DNA of 64,000 nt from Muribaculaceae bacterium. Lineage in GTDB: Bacteria; Bacteroidota; Bacteroidia; Bacteroidales; Muribaculaceae. Positions 1 to 9,901 of this stretch are shown in pieces (positions within the stretch are counted from its first letter, which is position 1; each line of letters begins with the position of its first letter). The DNA lies in the NCBI GenBank assembly GCA_028689665.1, contig JAQVCR010000002.1, positions 78,570 to 142,569 on the forward strand. The letters are read 5' to 3'. The notes below the pieces were generated by a model. The model did not search any database. It saw only the letters and a program-made list of their open reading frames with translations, and was not told the DNA's origin. The translations under genes were made by a program, and so were the position numbers.

Positions 1-1106
1 GCAGCTTTGACATAGATGGAAAAGGAACTGAATATTTTAGAGAGGCTGCCGACGCTACAGCTCTAGTAATAGGCAAGAGAAATCTTGCTAATAAATTTGA
101 AGATTTGTTTAATCTTAGTGGACAAGCTAAGTCGGATGTACGAAATGAGTTGTTGATGGAGCTAATGTATTCATCTAATGGAACAAAGAAAACGCATACA
201 GTATCTTATGGACATTCCTCAAGAAACTATGCATCTTCGGTGCGTTTCCCGAGCCAAATTATTGCAGACACTTATGAATGTATCGACGGACTTCGTATTG
301 ATGAATCACCACTTTATAATCCCAAAAAACCAACTGAAAACCGCGATCCTCGCTTTAATGCTACCCTGTCGGGGCATGGCGATACAATTAACTATACAAA
401 TACCGATGGATCTTTCCCATTGAAGATGATCCTTAATATCTATGATGAAAAGACTAAATTCTATCCTCGTAGAGATAAATGGTATACTTCGGCTAATGTA
501 GATGTAACAACAAATAAACCATCGGTAGTAAATAATGGTATTGGCTATCTGTGGCGTAAATATGCTAATGAGAACACCGAGCAACTTATGACTCAGACGT
601 GTAATATCATTCTTATGCGATATGCCGAAGTCCTACTTACTTATGCCGAAGCCAAAATAGAATTGAATGAACTCGACGAGAGCGTATATAATGCCATTAA
701 TCTTGTCCGTAAACGTGCCGAGATGCCGGTCGTTGCTGATAGCAAGAAGGGCAATCAACAAAAAATGCGTCAACTAGTGCGTCGTGAGCGCAAGGTAGAG
801 CTTGTCCTTGAAGGATTGTTATTTGTCGATGTACGCCGTTGGGGAATTGGTGATATGCTTAATGATGGACCTACCTATGGACAGCCCTTACCTACAATAA
901 AATATGAAGGTCTTGAGGCAACCGATATACCTAATTTTAAACTTGATGACCGCCATGACTTAAACGATATACCTTCTTATGAAGCCTATAAAGAGAAACT
1001 TCGCGTGAGAGATAAAAATAGATTTTGGGCTCCGAGATTTATGTGGTGGCCTATTCCACGCTTAGAGACCGACCGAGATCCAAATTTAACAAACCCCGAA
1101 TATTAA
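1..1106 (+). CDS. SusD/RagB-like outer-membrane lipoprotein, 5' end outside window
   Basis: The reading frame is open from base 3, so the window edge removes the N-terminus with its lipobox; 367 residues remain of a family usually 500-600 long. The C-terminal half is typical of SusD proteins: an alpha-helical stretch (YAEVLLTYAEAKIEL), the RRERKVELVLEG segment followed by FVDVRRWG, and a final WWPIPRLE...NPEY. SusD proteins sit on the cell surface and pass bound glycan to a SusC transporter, which should lie just upstream. The following enzymes read in the same direction at short spacing, so this is the front of a polysaccharide utilisation locus. The family is clear; the ligand is unknown. 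Confidence 0.93.
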   Translation, partial: SFDIDGKGTEYFREAADATALVIGKRNLANKFEDLFNLSGQAKSDVRNELLMELMYSSNGTKKTHTVSYGHSSRNYASSVRFPSQIIADTYECIDGLRIDESPLYNPKKPTENRDPRFNATLSGHGDTINYTNTDGSFPLKMILNIYDEKTKFYPRRDKWYTSANVDVTTNKPSVVNNGIGYLWRKYANENTEQLMTQTCNIILMRYAEVLLTYAEAKIELNELDESVYNAINLVRKRAEMPVVADSKKGNQQKMRQLVRRERKVELVLEGLLFVDVRRWGIGDMLNDGPTYGQPLPTIKYEGLEATDIPNFKLDDRHDLNDIPSYEAYKEKLRVRDKNRFWAPRFMWWPIPRLETDRDPNLTNPEY

Positions 1107-1117
1107 ATAGTAATATT

Positions 1118-3187
1118 ATGTTTAAGATAAATAATTATATATTATCAGCCAATACAATAGTAAGGAGGATTTTGCCCACCATTCTTACACTCTGTGTATG
1201 TTTTAATTTAGCGACTGCAAACGAGAAGTCGGCTGTTGTTGAAACCGATTCAAGCATTATGCTAAAGAATAAGTATGTCGAAATAGTTTTTGCAAAGAAA
1301 AATTTTGATATTAAAAGTATTATTCTCAGTGGGCAAAAAGTTCTAAGCAATCAAGGACTTAATGCTATTCCATGGGTATTGACATATAAAGGACCTCAAG
1401 GAGAAAACCCTCAATTCTTCCCTTCGCATGCAGTATATAAAGGCTGTGAAGCTAATATTATAGGTGATACTGCGAAAATAACTTTCTCATGGCAATTAAC
1501 TTTAACCTACGAAGAAAATGCTCAAGTAAGTATTACTGTTTCGTTGCCCGGAGACTCAGAATTAGCATATTGGGATATTCAATCAGGCACTCCTGAAGGG
1601 TGGGTGGTATCTAACACCCAATTTCCCAGAATATTCTTTGATCGTCCTAAAGATGCTAAAGTTATAACCTCGGCAGGTTGGGGAGCTGAATATAATATGA
1701 ACTCGCAAACGTATACCTCAAGTTATCCTTCGTGGTCGGGAGCAATGCAATTAATGCTAATTCACAATAGTGAAGGTGCATTATATTATGCAACCGAAGA
1801 CTATAATGCTTGTGGAAAAGATTATCGTGCGTCGGTAGGAAATAAGAGTGTAGCCCTGATTACTGATATTGTAAACAGTGAAGCGTGGTCGGATCATAAT
1901 AAAAAGATGTATACACTTCCGTGGACTACAGTGATAGGATTCTCGAAAGAAGGGTGGAAAGATGCTGCATCAAAGTGGTATCGACCGTTTACCTACAAGA
2001 CCGAATGGGGAAGTAAGAGCTTAGAGAGCCGAAACATTCCGCAATGGCTCTATGATGCCGACTTGTGGATTCGAGCTAAAGGAATTAATGAAAATGTTAT
2101 GTCTGCCGTAAGAAAATCTATAGATTATTTTGGAAAAGGGACAGCTTTCCACTGGTATTACTGGCACAATCATCTTTACGACAGCCATTATCCCGACTAT
2201 TTCCCTGCAAAAGAACCTTTTGCCGAATGGGTATCCGAAGTGCGTTCTAAAGGTTGCTATGTAGTTCCTTATATCAATGGCCGTCTATGGGATCCCGACG
2301 CAGACAGCTATAAAGCGATGAATGGTGCGAGTGCTTCGTGTAGAAAGCCCGATGGAACATTATATACCGAGATTTATCCAACGTCGAAAGTGCTTAATAC
2401 TGTTACTTGTCCTGCATCAGAATTGTGGCAACAAGTATTAACCAACTTAATCGATAAGATTCAAAAAGACCTTAAAACGAATGGTGTATATATAGATCAA
2501 ATTTCGGCTGCCGCTCCACAGCCCTGCTATGCGAAAAATCATGGACATGCTCCCGGTAATGGAGATTTCTGGTATAAATCGTATCGAAAATTGATGGAAT
2601 CGTTATATAAAGACCATTTAATAGGAGATAATATATTGTTCAGTGAAGAGAATGCCGAGTGCTATATTGATATGTTTGATATGCTACTGACAGTAAATTC
2701 TCCTCATTCAGATTGCCGAATAGTTCCATTATTCCCGATAGTGTATTCCGGCAGATTAATCACAGCGGCATATACTTACACGCCGGTAGATAAAGTTACT
2801 CGTGGTGATCATCAATATCAGAATATGCAGTGCTTTTTATTTGGCTCTCAATTAGGGTGGGTAGATCCTACGCTTTTATTGAAAGATGAGGCTAAAAAAG
2901 AAGCAGCATTTTTAAAGGAATTGGCACAAATGCGAAGAAAACAGCATGATGTATTCTATGGCGGAAGATATATTACCGATGTAGTACCCACAGGAGATAA
3001 CCCGGAGGTCGACATTCCCGGATTTGGGAAGACCACTGTAGTTTGCGGAGCCGAGTGGCAAAGCAAGAACGGTCAACGAGTATTATATCTTGTGAATATG
3101 GATACTAAAGATCATATAGTAACCGTCGATGGCTTGCAGCCGACAAAAGTAGCTGCATGCAAAGCAATTCGTATCAATTTTAAATAA
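1118..3187 (+). CDS. DUF6259-type secreted glycoside hydrolase-like protein
   Basis: A 689-residue protein starting at the ATG 11 bases after the SusD stop; an upstream in-frame extension runs inside the SusD gene and is less likely. A long hydrophobic N-terminal segment (residues about 16-34) looks like a signal peptide. The first half resembles a beta-sandwich and the second a TIM-barrel glycosidase, with FHWYYWHNHLYDSHYPDYF, GVYIDQIS and LFSEENAECYID. The Asp of GVYIDQ and the Glu of SEENAE are in places where such barrels carry catalytic acids, but that is inference. The layout matches my memory of Bacteroidota DUF6259 proteins, whose substrate I do not know. It sits between SusD and the phosphodiester glycosidase. 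Confidence 0.75.
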   Translation: MFKINNYILSANTIVRRILPTILTLCVCFNLATANEKSAVVETDSSIMLKNKYVEIVFAKKNFDIKSIILSGQKVLSNQGLNAIPWVLTYKGPQGENPQFFPSHAVYKGCEANIIGDTAKITFSWQLTLTYEENAQVSITVSLPGDSELAYWDIQSGTPEGWVVSNTQFPRIFFDRPKDAKVITSAGWGAEYNMNSQTYTSSYPSWSGAMQLMLIHNSEGALYYATEDYNACGKDYRASVGNKSVALITDIVNSEAWSDHNKKMYTLPWTTVIGFSKEGWKDAASKWYRPFTYKTEWGSKSLESRNIPQWLYDADLWIRAKGINENVMSAVRKSIDYFGKGTAFHWYYWHNHLYDSHYPDYFPAKEPFAEWVSEVRSKGCYVVPYINGRLWDPDADSYKAMNGASASCRKPDGTLYTEIYPTSKVLNTVTCPASELWQQVLTNLIDKIQKDLKTNGVYIDQISAAAPQPCYAKNHGHAPGNGDFWYKSYRKLMESLYKDHLIGDNILFSEENAECYIDMFDMLLTVNSPHSDCRIVPLFPIVYSGRLITAAYTYTPVDKVTRGDHQYQNMQCFLFGSQLGWVDPTLLLKDEAKKEAAFLKELAQMRRKQHDVFYGGRYITDVVPTGDNPEVDIPGFGKTTVVCGAEWQSKNGQRVLYLVNMDTKDHIVTVDGLQPTKVAACKAIRINFK

Positions 3188-3197
3188 ATTGTCTATA

Positions 3198-4910
3198 ATG
3201 AAGAAAGGAATATTCATATCGATTCTTATTGTAATATTCACAATGTCGGCTAATGCTTCGACAATGTGGGATTTGCAAGGCTCTAAATATGCGGTAGATA
3301 CTATTTACCATGCTGTTATCGGACCCGGAACTACACAGACAACCATAACACTTAAAGGTACGGTGAATTTAAAAGTTTTCTATACGACTACCGATTTAAA
3401 GAATCCTAATGTGAATTTGCGTGTGATAATGGGCAAAAATAATCTTTTAAGTACAATTACTGTTCCCAATATGCCCGATTCACATAACGATGAGACGAAT
3501 ATTTTCTTTGCAGGAGTGAATGCCGATTTCTTTAGCTATTCGACAGGACCAACAGGCACTACTGTCTCAAATGGAATTATGTATAAGAGTTACAAAGGGA
3601 CAGGGTGGTATGCTTTCGGAGTTGATAAAAATAAAAAATTATATTCAGGCTCGCCATATACCACGTTTAAGTTACTATCGCCTAATGCCGGGCAAGGGTC
3701 GGTTAAGGCAGTCAATAATGCACGAGCATCTAACGAAATGATAATTTATACTTCGGCAAGAGGCGCAACGTCGGGGACAAATTCAAGTGGAACTGAGGTG
3801 GGTGCGCAACCGGTAAACGGCGGATTGAAATCTAATGGGACTACCACAATGCGTCTTACCGAAGGAGCGGTTTCCGGAAAAGGCAGTATGACAATACCCG
3901 AAGGCGGCTTTGTGCTATCAGGCAATGGATATACAGAAAATACCATAGCAAAGATGCGAGAAGGTGAAGAATTTTCGATTACGCCTACCATCTATTTCAA
4001 TGATATTGAAGTCCCGGATATAGTAGAGATGGCAGGAGGTTGCCCAATGCTCCTTCAGAAAGGCGCAATATTGAATACACAAGGGCTTCTTGACCATTTA
4101 TCTACACGACAACCACGTACAGCAGTCGGTTACAATGTCGATGGTGATAAATTGATAATGCTTGTTGTCGATGGGCGACAGGCAGGCATTTCGGTAGGCG
4201 TAACTTCAAAAGATTTAGCTGCAATTATGAAAAATGTAGGATGTAGTGAAGCATTGAATTTCGATGGTGGCGGTTCGTCGACCCTTTATGTAAAAGAGCT
4301 AGGCGTGCGTAATATTCCAAGTGATGGTTCTAATCGAGCAGTCAAAAATGGTTTATTCCTCTCCACACCCAAAACTAGCGATACAAAAATTGCTACCATA
4401 AGATTTGTTGATTGGTCAAAAATTGCCCGGCAAGGTTCTTATTATACGCCTCAATTCTATGGCTATAATGCTCAAGGCGTGCTTGTAGATACAAATCTCA
4501 CCGGCGTGCAATTGTCATGTTCGGCGCTATTAGGTTCAGTTCAGCCCGATGGTGCTAAGGTGCTATTCGATGGCTGGGGAACACATACCCTTACCGCAAC
4601 TTATGGTACATGCACAGCCACCCTTGTAGTAACGGTAAATGCAACCGGAGCTGTCGACAATATTATAGAAGATTCTATATTAAAGTTTTACCCCAATATA
4701 ATACAAGAAGGAGAAACAGCATTTGCAAATATTTCTATTAATACAGATTTATATATCTATAATATAGCCGGGCAAATAATAAAGACAGCAAAATTAAGAG
4801 CAGGAGTATCTCCGATTTCCCTGCCCGTTGATGATATGTCGAAAGGTATATATTTATTGAATTTCAAGTCAATAAAAGAGAATAAGACACAGAAACTTAT
4901 AATTAAATAA
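3198..4910 (+). CDS. Secreted phosphodiester glycosidase (NAGPA-like) with T9SS-type tail
   Basis: A 570-residue protein; the ATG at 3198 is preferred over an in-frame TTG at 3189 because it directly precedes a signal peptide (KKGIFISILIVIFTMSANA). The central domain matches the phosphodiester glycosidase family, which includes the mammalian uncovering enzyme that removes GlcNAc from GlcNAc-1-phosphate-mannose: GVNADFF (about 106-112), then TAVGYN and LNFDGGGSSTLYV near residues 310-365. A bacterial Ig-like segment follows, and the last 75 or so residues (FYPNI...LYIYNIAGQII...KGIYLLNFK...KLIIK) form a type IX secretion sorting domain. It probably acts outside the cell or on its surface, splitting sugar-phosphate diesters. 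The substrate is not known. Confidence 0.85.
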   Translation: MKKGIFISILIVIFTMSANASTMWDLQGSKYAVDTIYHAVIGPGTTQTTITLKGTVNLKVFYTTTDLKNPNVNLRVIMGKNNLLSTITVPNMPDSHNDETNIFFAGVNADFFSYSTGPTGTTVSNGIMYKSYKGTGWYAFGVDKNKKLYSGSPYTTFKLLSPNAGQGSVKAVNNARASNEMIIYTSARGATSGTNSSGTEVGAQPVNGGLKSNGTTTMRLTEGAVSGKGSMTIPEGGFVLSGNGYTENTIAKMREGEEFSITPTIYFNDIEVPDIVEMAGGCPMLLQKGAILNTQGLLDHLSTRQPRTAVGYNVDGDKLIMLVVDGRQAGISVGVTSKDLAAIMKNVGCSEALNFDGGGSSTLYVKELGVRNIPSDGSNRAVKNGLFLSTPKTSDTKIATIRFVDWSKIARQGSYYTPQFYGYNAQGVLVDTNLTGVQLSCSALLGSVQPDGAKVLFDGWGTHTLTATYGTCTATLVVTVNATGAVDNIIEDSILKFYPNIIQEGETAFANISINTDLYIYNIAGQIIKTAKLRAGVSPISLPVDDMSKGIYLLNFKSIKENKTQKLIIK

Positions 4911-4955
4911 TCAAAGACAGATATAGATTTATTGTTTAACTAAAAATTTAAAGAA

Positions 4956-6224
4956 ATGAAAAAGCAATTACTTTTTGGTGCGTTAGCACTAGCTGGAGCT
5001 GTAGCATTAGCTCCCGAAGTTGAAGCAAAATCGGCTATGGATGCTTGCTTAAAAATGGAATGGATGAATACCGACGTTGTGCCTATCAATTTAGATGCAC
5101 GTCAAGGTGTTGCCAAAGATGGTAATTTTTACCTTCAGAACAAGGCTAAAAAAGTAATCGAAGTGTGGAATGAAACCGGAAAGGTTAAAGAAATAGCTTC
5201 GGGTGAAGGTACAAATATTACATTAGATGATGCCGGAAATATTATCGTGCGTCTTGGTACTTTCAATACCAACTATGTAAACACTCGTAATGAATTGCGT
5301 ATTATTCCTGCTGATGGCTCTGCCGTAGTAGATATTCCCTTGAGTGGAATACCGGGAAACCGTGTCGATTTCTGGGGACATGTTAGAGGTAATGTGATGG
5401 ATAAGACTAAAGGAGGCACACTATATATGGGTGTTACATGGTATCCACAAATAATAGAGATACCTATTATCGGTGGCGCTCAAGATGTTAAGAATACTTA
5501 TTCACATCATTATACAAGCCCATTCGGAATTTCAGGAAATATCTCTACAACTACATTAATGTCGGGTTGGGAAGGTGTCGAAGATTTAGCAGTATTAAGT
5601 CCGCATATAGATAAAACGAAAGGAAACTCAATCGAACAAATGAAAATGGATGAGGAGCTAAGCTGGCTTCACAATGCATACTATATTACTCCGCGCCATA
5701 ATGGCTGTACAGGTTATTCTATATTCAAAGTAGGTGATCAGAAATTTATAGTTTATTCTACCGGCGGTAATAATGGCGATGGCTTTACGGTTTCAAAACT
5801 TGCAACAAAAAATGTTTCTGCTGTAGAAGATACAGATGAATCGTATCGTGTAGGTACTAAATATGCCGAGACTAATGATGATGGAAATCCTACCTATGCT
5901 AATAATGCATTCTATGCCAATCATTTCAGCGTAGATCCAATCTCTGATACTGAGGCTTATATATATCAATATTTTCCAAAAGGATACATTGCTAAATATA
6001 AATTCACTTATACCGGAGCCGGAGTAGAGTCGGTTAATGACGAGCCAGTGTACCAAGTAATGGCTTTAGATGGCAAAATTGTTATTGAGGGTGAAGCAAG
6101 CGACATAAGAGTATTCAATGTAAGCGGTGCTTTAATAAGCGAAGGTCAAACAACAATTGAAACTCCTTCGGGAATCTACATCGTAATGGTTAATGGAAAA
6201 GCTACTAAAGTAAGGGTAAAATAA
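4956..6224 (+). CDS. Secreted beta-propeller-like protein of unknown function with C-terminal sorting domain
   Basis: A 422-residue protein with a signal peptide (KKQLLFGALALAGAVALAPEVEA). The body holds repeated strand patterns with Asp/Gly turns (VAKDGNFYL, ITLDDAGNIIVRLG, GYSIFKVGDQKFIVYS) that suggest a beta-propeller, though I cannot name a family. The last 60 residues (GKIVIEGEASDIRVFNVSG...SGIYIVMVNGKATKVRVK) closely resemble the tails of the products at 3198 and 9902 and look like a short type IX secretion sorting domain. The gene ends the first transcript, since a strong terminator lies 104 bases downstream. A role in binding the glycan or cell debris is possible but not shown. Confidence 0.7.
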   Translation: MKKQLLFGALALAGAVALAPEVEAKSAMDACLKMEWMNTDVVPINLDARQGVAKDGNFYLQNKAKKVIEVWNETGKVKEIASGEGTNITLDDAGNIIVRLGTFNTNYVNTRNELRIIPADGSAVVDIPLSGIPGNRVDFWGHVRGNVMDKTKGGTLYMGVTWYPQIIEIPIIGGAQDVKNTYSHHYTSPFGISGNISTTTLMSGWEGVEDLAVLSPHIDKTKGNSIEQMKMDEELSWLHNAYYITPRHNGCTGYSIFKVGDQKFIVYSTGGNNGDGFTVSKLATKNVSAVEDTDESYRVGTKYAETNDDGNPTYANNAFYANHFSVDPISDTEAYIYQYFPKGYIAKYKFTYTGAGVESVNDEPVYQVMALDGKIVIEGEASDIRVFNVSGALISEGQTTIETPSGIYIVMVNGKATKVRVK

Positions 6225-6327
6225 AGAATTAGATATTTTTAATAAATTTATTGTAAGTATTATGTGCATATAGAGTATAATTAATAAAAGATTGTTGGAC
6301 TTAATAAAATAAATTATTTATTTTTGG

Positions 6328-6364
6328 GGGGAACTGTGATTTTAGAAAACAGTTCCCCTTTTTT
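6328..6364 (+). terminator. Intrinsic terminator after the propeller-like gene
   Basis: A perfect 10-bp stem (GGGGAACTGT at 6328-6337 with ACAGTTCCCC at 6349-6358) has an 11-base loop and a T6 tail. It is only 33 bases before the GH3 start, so GH3 must have a promoter within or just after the hairpin, or be transcribed by partial read-through. Confidence 0.85.
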
Positions 6365-6397
6365 AGAACAATTAAAATTAAATTATATAATCATATT

Positions 6398-8806
6398 ATG
6401 AATTTTAGTAAGCATATTATTTTTGTATTATTAATTGGAGTGGTAGTATTTGCTACTAGTGCAAAAAATGATGCAACCTTATCTCTTAATAATATAGATA
6501 AGATAATCGCATCAATGACAATTGAACAGAAAGCCGGTCTTCTTGTCGGTACAGACACGATGATAGGTGCAAGGCATCATAAGGTTATCGGCTCGGCAGG
6601 ATTTACGGTAGCTTATGACTCTTTGGGGATACCTTCGGTAAATTTAGCCGATGGCCCGGTGGGTGTAAGAATAAATCCGGAACCATTTAAAGCAATTGGA
6701 CTTAACTCGGCGATCGACTCTCTAGGGTTGCCTGTGCTGGTTAATACTAATGACTTAATAAAAAACAGAAATATTGATTCTTCTAAAAAATACTACACTT
6801 CTTTTTGTACTGCATTTCCATCGACCATTGCTCTAGCCTCTACTTGGAATCGAGATATGGCAGCATTGATGGGTAAGACGATAGGCGAAGAGGCACGTGC
6901 TTATGGTGTCGATGTAATTCTTACTCCCGGAATCAATATTATGAGAAACCCACTATGTGGACGTAATTTTGAGTATTATTCTGAAGACCCTTTGTTGACC
7001 GGACTTCTAAGTGCCGATATGATAAACGGGCTTCAAAGTTGTGGCGTAGGAGCGAGCTTAAAACATTTTGTTGCCAATAATCAGCAGACAGGTAAATTAT
7101 ATAACGATGCTCGAATCCCCGTGCGTGCTTTGCGCGAAATCTATCTTAAACCGTTTGAGATAAGCATCAAGCACTCTAATCCGTGGACCATAATGGGGTC
7201 GTATAACAAGATAGGAGGGCGTTATACTCAAGAAAATTCTGAACTACTTCAAACGATTTTGCGCTCGGAGTGGGGCTATGAAGGATTAATTATCACAGAT
7301 TGGTATAAAAATAGAAATACTAAAGAGCAAATACTTGCCGGTATAAATCTGATTATGCCCGGACAGCAATCACAAATTAATGATATTATAGATGGTGTAA
7401 AGTCGGGCGAAATAAGTGAGAAATTAATTAATGAGAGAGTGAAAAGAGTACTTATATTTCTTACAAAGACACTGACTTATAATAATTGGGAGTTTGAAAA
7501 AGTCCCCGATTTGAAAAAGAATTCGATGCTCTCTCGTCAAGTGGCAACTGAGTCGATGGTGTTGCTTAAAAATGAAGACACAACTCTTCCACTTGCTAAA
7601 TCTAAAAAAATTGCATTATTCGGTGCATCGGCATATTGGTCGGTAGCAAATGGTACAGGTTCATCAACAGTAAATAAGCCCCATGTGATCGACATATCCA
7701 AAGGCTTTGATAATGCTAATTATGCGTTAAACCCACGATTAAAAGACATTTATGAGAAATACAAGGATTGCCAAGTAACCTTACTCGATAAATATCCAAA
7801 TGCCGCATATTGGGAAAAACTATCTTATTTTCGTCCGGCGATACCGGAAATGGATATAAGCAAAGCAACCGAATTGGTGGCTCAAGAGGCAAAAAACTCA
7901 GATATAGCAGTTATTGTAATAGGTCGTCGCTCGGGTGAAGAGTCGGATAGAAAGCTCGAAAACGACTTCTATCTAAGCAAAGATGAGCGTTTCTTGATTG
8001 ATAAAGTGTGTGGCGAATTTCATGCAGTCAATAAAAAAGTTGTTGTAGTGCTTAATACTTGTGGTGTTATGGAAATGGCGTCGTGGAACAACAAGCCCGA
8101 TGCAATCCTTGTAGCGTGGTTTCCCGGACAAGAGTGTGGCGATGCGGTTGTAGATATACTTAGTGGTCGAGTCAATCCATCAGGGAAACTACCTGTTACA
8201 TTTCCAATAGATTATTGGGATATACCTTCGGCGAAAAATTATCCGGAAGCAGGTGTTACAAAATCGGGAAAGAATTTCGATTACACAAATTATGAAGAGG
8301 GGATATTGGTCGGTTATAGATATTTTACCTCGGCAAGACGAGAAGTCTCTTATCCTTTCGGGTTTGGACTTTCTTATACTCAATTTGAATATAGTACACC
8401 TAAAATAGAAAAAAAGAAAGATAAATATATAGCCGAGATTACAGTGAAAAATATTGGAAAAGTATCGGGAAAAGATGTAACCCAGCTATATATTTCTGCT
8501 CCACAGACATTGCTATTAAAGCCTGCCATGGAGCTAAAAGCTTTTGCCAAGACCAAAGAGCTAAAACCGGGAGAATCGCAAAAGCTGACAATGACATTTA
8601 CTGAATATGAAATTGCGTCTTTCGATGAGGCTGAATCTCGATGGATTACCGAAAAAGGAGAGTTTAAAGCATTATTCTGTACGTCGGCAGATGATGTTAA
8701 GTTTGCACTTCCATTTAGGCAGTCGAAAGAGAAAACGTGGAAAGTAAACGATGTTCTGCACCCTGTAGTGCCAATAACTGCAATTGAAATACCAATTAAT
8801 AAATAA
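6398..8806 (+). CDS. Glycoside hydrolase family 3 (beta-glucosidase-like)
   Basis: An 802-residue protein with a signal peptide (residues 1-22). It has the standard GH3 order: an N-terminal TIM barrel with LADGPVGVR (83-91), LKHF (221-224) and GLIITDW, where Asp301 is the expected nucleophile; an alpha/beta sandwich domain with GRRSGEESD, which should supply the acid/base Glu; and a C-terminal fibronectin III-like domain (YPFGFGLSYTQFEY onward). There is an insertion of about 25 residues after GVRINPEPF (about 95-130) near the active-site mouth. Family members release terminal beta-linked glucose, xylose or GlcNAc, and the sequence does not decide which. It starts the second gene group of the locus. 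Confidence 0.92.
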   Translation: MNFSKHIIFVLLIGVVVFATSAKNDATLSLNNIDKIIASMTIEQKAGLLVGTDTMIGARHHKVIGSAGFTVAYDSLGIPSVNLADGPVGVRINPEPFKAIGLNSAIDSLGLPVLVNTNDLIKNRNIDSSKKYYTSFCTAFPSTIALASTWNRDMAALMGKTIGEEARAYGVDVILTPGINIMRNPLCGRNFEYYSEDPLLTGLLSADMINGLQSCGVGASLKHFVANNQQTGKLYNDARIPVRALREIYLKPFEISIKHSNPWTIMGSYNKIGGRYTQENSELLQTILRSEWGYEGLIITDWYKNRNTKEQILAGINLIMPGQQSQINDIIDGVKSGEISEKLINERVKRVLIFLTKTLTYNNWEFEKVPDLKKNSMLSRQVATESMVLLKNEDTTLPLAKSKKIALFGASAYWSVANGTGSSTVNKPHVIDISKGFDNANYALNPRLKDIYEKYKDCQVTLLDKYPNAAYWEKLSYFRPAIPEMDISKATELVAQEAKNSDIAVIVIGRRSGEESDRKLENDFYLSKDERFLIDKVCGEFHAVNKKVVVVLNTCGVMEMASWNNKPDAILVAWFPGQECGDAVVDILSGRVNPSGKLPVTFPIDYWDIPSAKNYPEAGVTKSGKNFDYTNYEEGILVGYRYFTSARREVSYPFGFGLSYTQFEYSTPKIEKKKDKYIAEITVKNIGKVSGKDVTQLYISAPQTLLLKPAMELKAFAKTKELKPGESQKLTMTFTEYEIASFDEAESRWITEKGEFKALFCTSADDVKFALPFRQSKEKTWKVNDVLHPVVPITAIEIPINK

Positions 8807-8808
8807 AG

Positions 8809-9894
8809 ATGATGAAATTTAAATTAATTATTATTGTAATCTTATATTCGTGTTTTTACTCGCAATTGATAGATGCCCGAGAGGGGACAAAATTTTATGA
8901 TGCTTCACAGTTTCAAATACTAGGGAAAGTATATACCGATTCACTTCCCGTGTATTCTCGAATCCCCGATTTTAAAAAAGACATAATGCGACAAGCATTG
9001 ATTAATCTAGGTAATAATTCGGCAGGAATAGCCATTCGCTTTCGTTCAAATTCAACTTCAATTTGGGCAAAGTGGACAGCGCTTTATGGAAATTCGATGA
9101 ATCACATGACCGATACGGGAGTTAAAGGACTCGATTTATATTGTTATGAAAATAATCAGTGGCGATTTGTTCGTTCCGGAAGACCGCTGGTTAAAGAGAC
9201 AACTACAGCAATTATTGAAAATATGGAATCGAAGGATCGTGAATATATGCTTTATCTACCACTTTATGACGGTGTCGAGAATTTGGAAATAGGGATTGAC
9301 AGCATTTCATATATCTCATCTCCGCGATTGCAACTACCCGAAATCAAGAATCCAATTGTGTTCTATGGTAGTAGTATATTGCAAGGAGGCTGTGCATCTC
9401 GTCCCGGAATGGCAGCAACAAATATAATTACACGTCGGCTAAATATAGAAACAATAAATCTTGGTTTTAGTGGAAATGCTTTTGTTGATTATGAAATAGC
9501 CGAGATGATGGCAGATGTCGACGCATCGGCTTACGTTCTTGATTATGTACCTAATGCTTCGCCCGAGCAAATCTTGGAAAAGACAGAAGAGTTTGTGAGA
9601 ATATTACGTTCAAAGCATTCATCAGTTCCATTGATTTTCATTGAAGATCCAGAATTTACACATGCTATTTTTGATAAAGAGATGGCAAAAGAGATAAAAG
9701 ATAAGAACGAAGCGATGAATACAATGTTCAATATTCTTAAAAAGAAAGGAGTTAAAAACATCTATTTGATAAAAGGCGATAAGTTACTTCCCGAAGGCGG
9801 CGAAGCTACAGTCGATGGTATTCATTGCACCGATACGGGTTTTGAACATTATGTAGGTGTACTATTACCATTGCTAAAGAAGGTAATAAAATAA
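8809..9894 (+). CDS. Secreted SGNH/GDSL hydrolase-like protein
   Basis: A 361-residue protein starting 2 bases after the GH3 stop, so translation is probably coupled. A signal peptide (residues 1-23) precedes an N-terminal beta domain typical of Bacteroidota SGNH enzymes, then the hydrolase domain. Block I appears as VFYGSSILQGG (nucleophile Ser), block II as NLGFSGNA (oxyanion Gly), and the C-terminal Asp/His pair as VDGIHCTDTGFEHY, where Cys replaces the more usual Pro. The block III Asn is probably the one in DYVPNAS. These enzymes usually remove acetyl or other acyl groups from glycans, which would let the neighbouring glycosidases act. Confidence 0.82.
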   Translation: MMKFKLIIIVILYSCFYSQLIDAREGTKFYDASQFQILGKVYTDSLPVYSRIPDFKKDIMRQALINLGNNSAGIAIRFRSNSTSIWAKWTALYGNSMNHMTDTGVKGLDLYCYENNQWRFVRSGRPLVKETTTAIIENMESKDREYMLYLPLYDGVENLEIGIDSISYISSPRLQLPEIKNPIVFYGSSILQGGCASRPGMAATNIITRRLNIETINLGFSGNAFVDYEIAEMMADVDASAYVLDYVPNASPEQILEKTEEFVRILRSKHSSVPLIFIEDPEFTHAIFDKEMAKEIKDKNEAMNTMFNILKKKGVKNIYLIKGDKLLPEGGEATVDGIHCTDTGFEHYVGVLLPLLKKVIK

Positions 9895-9901
9895 GAAAAC
9901 A

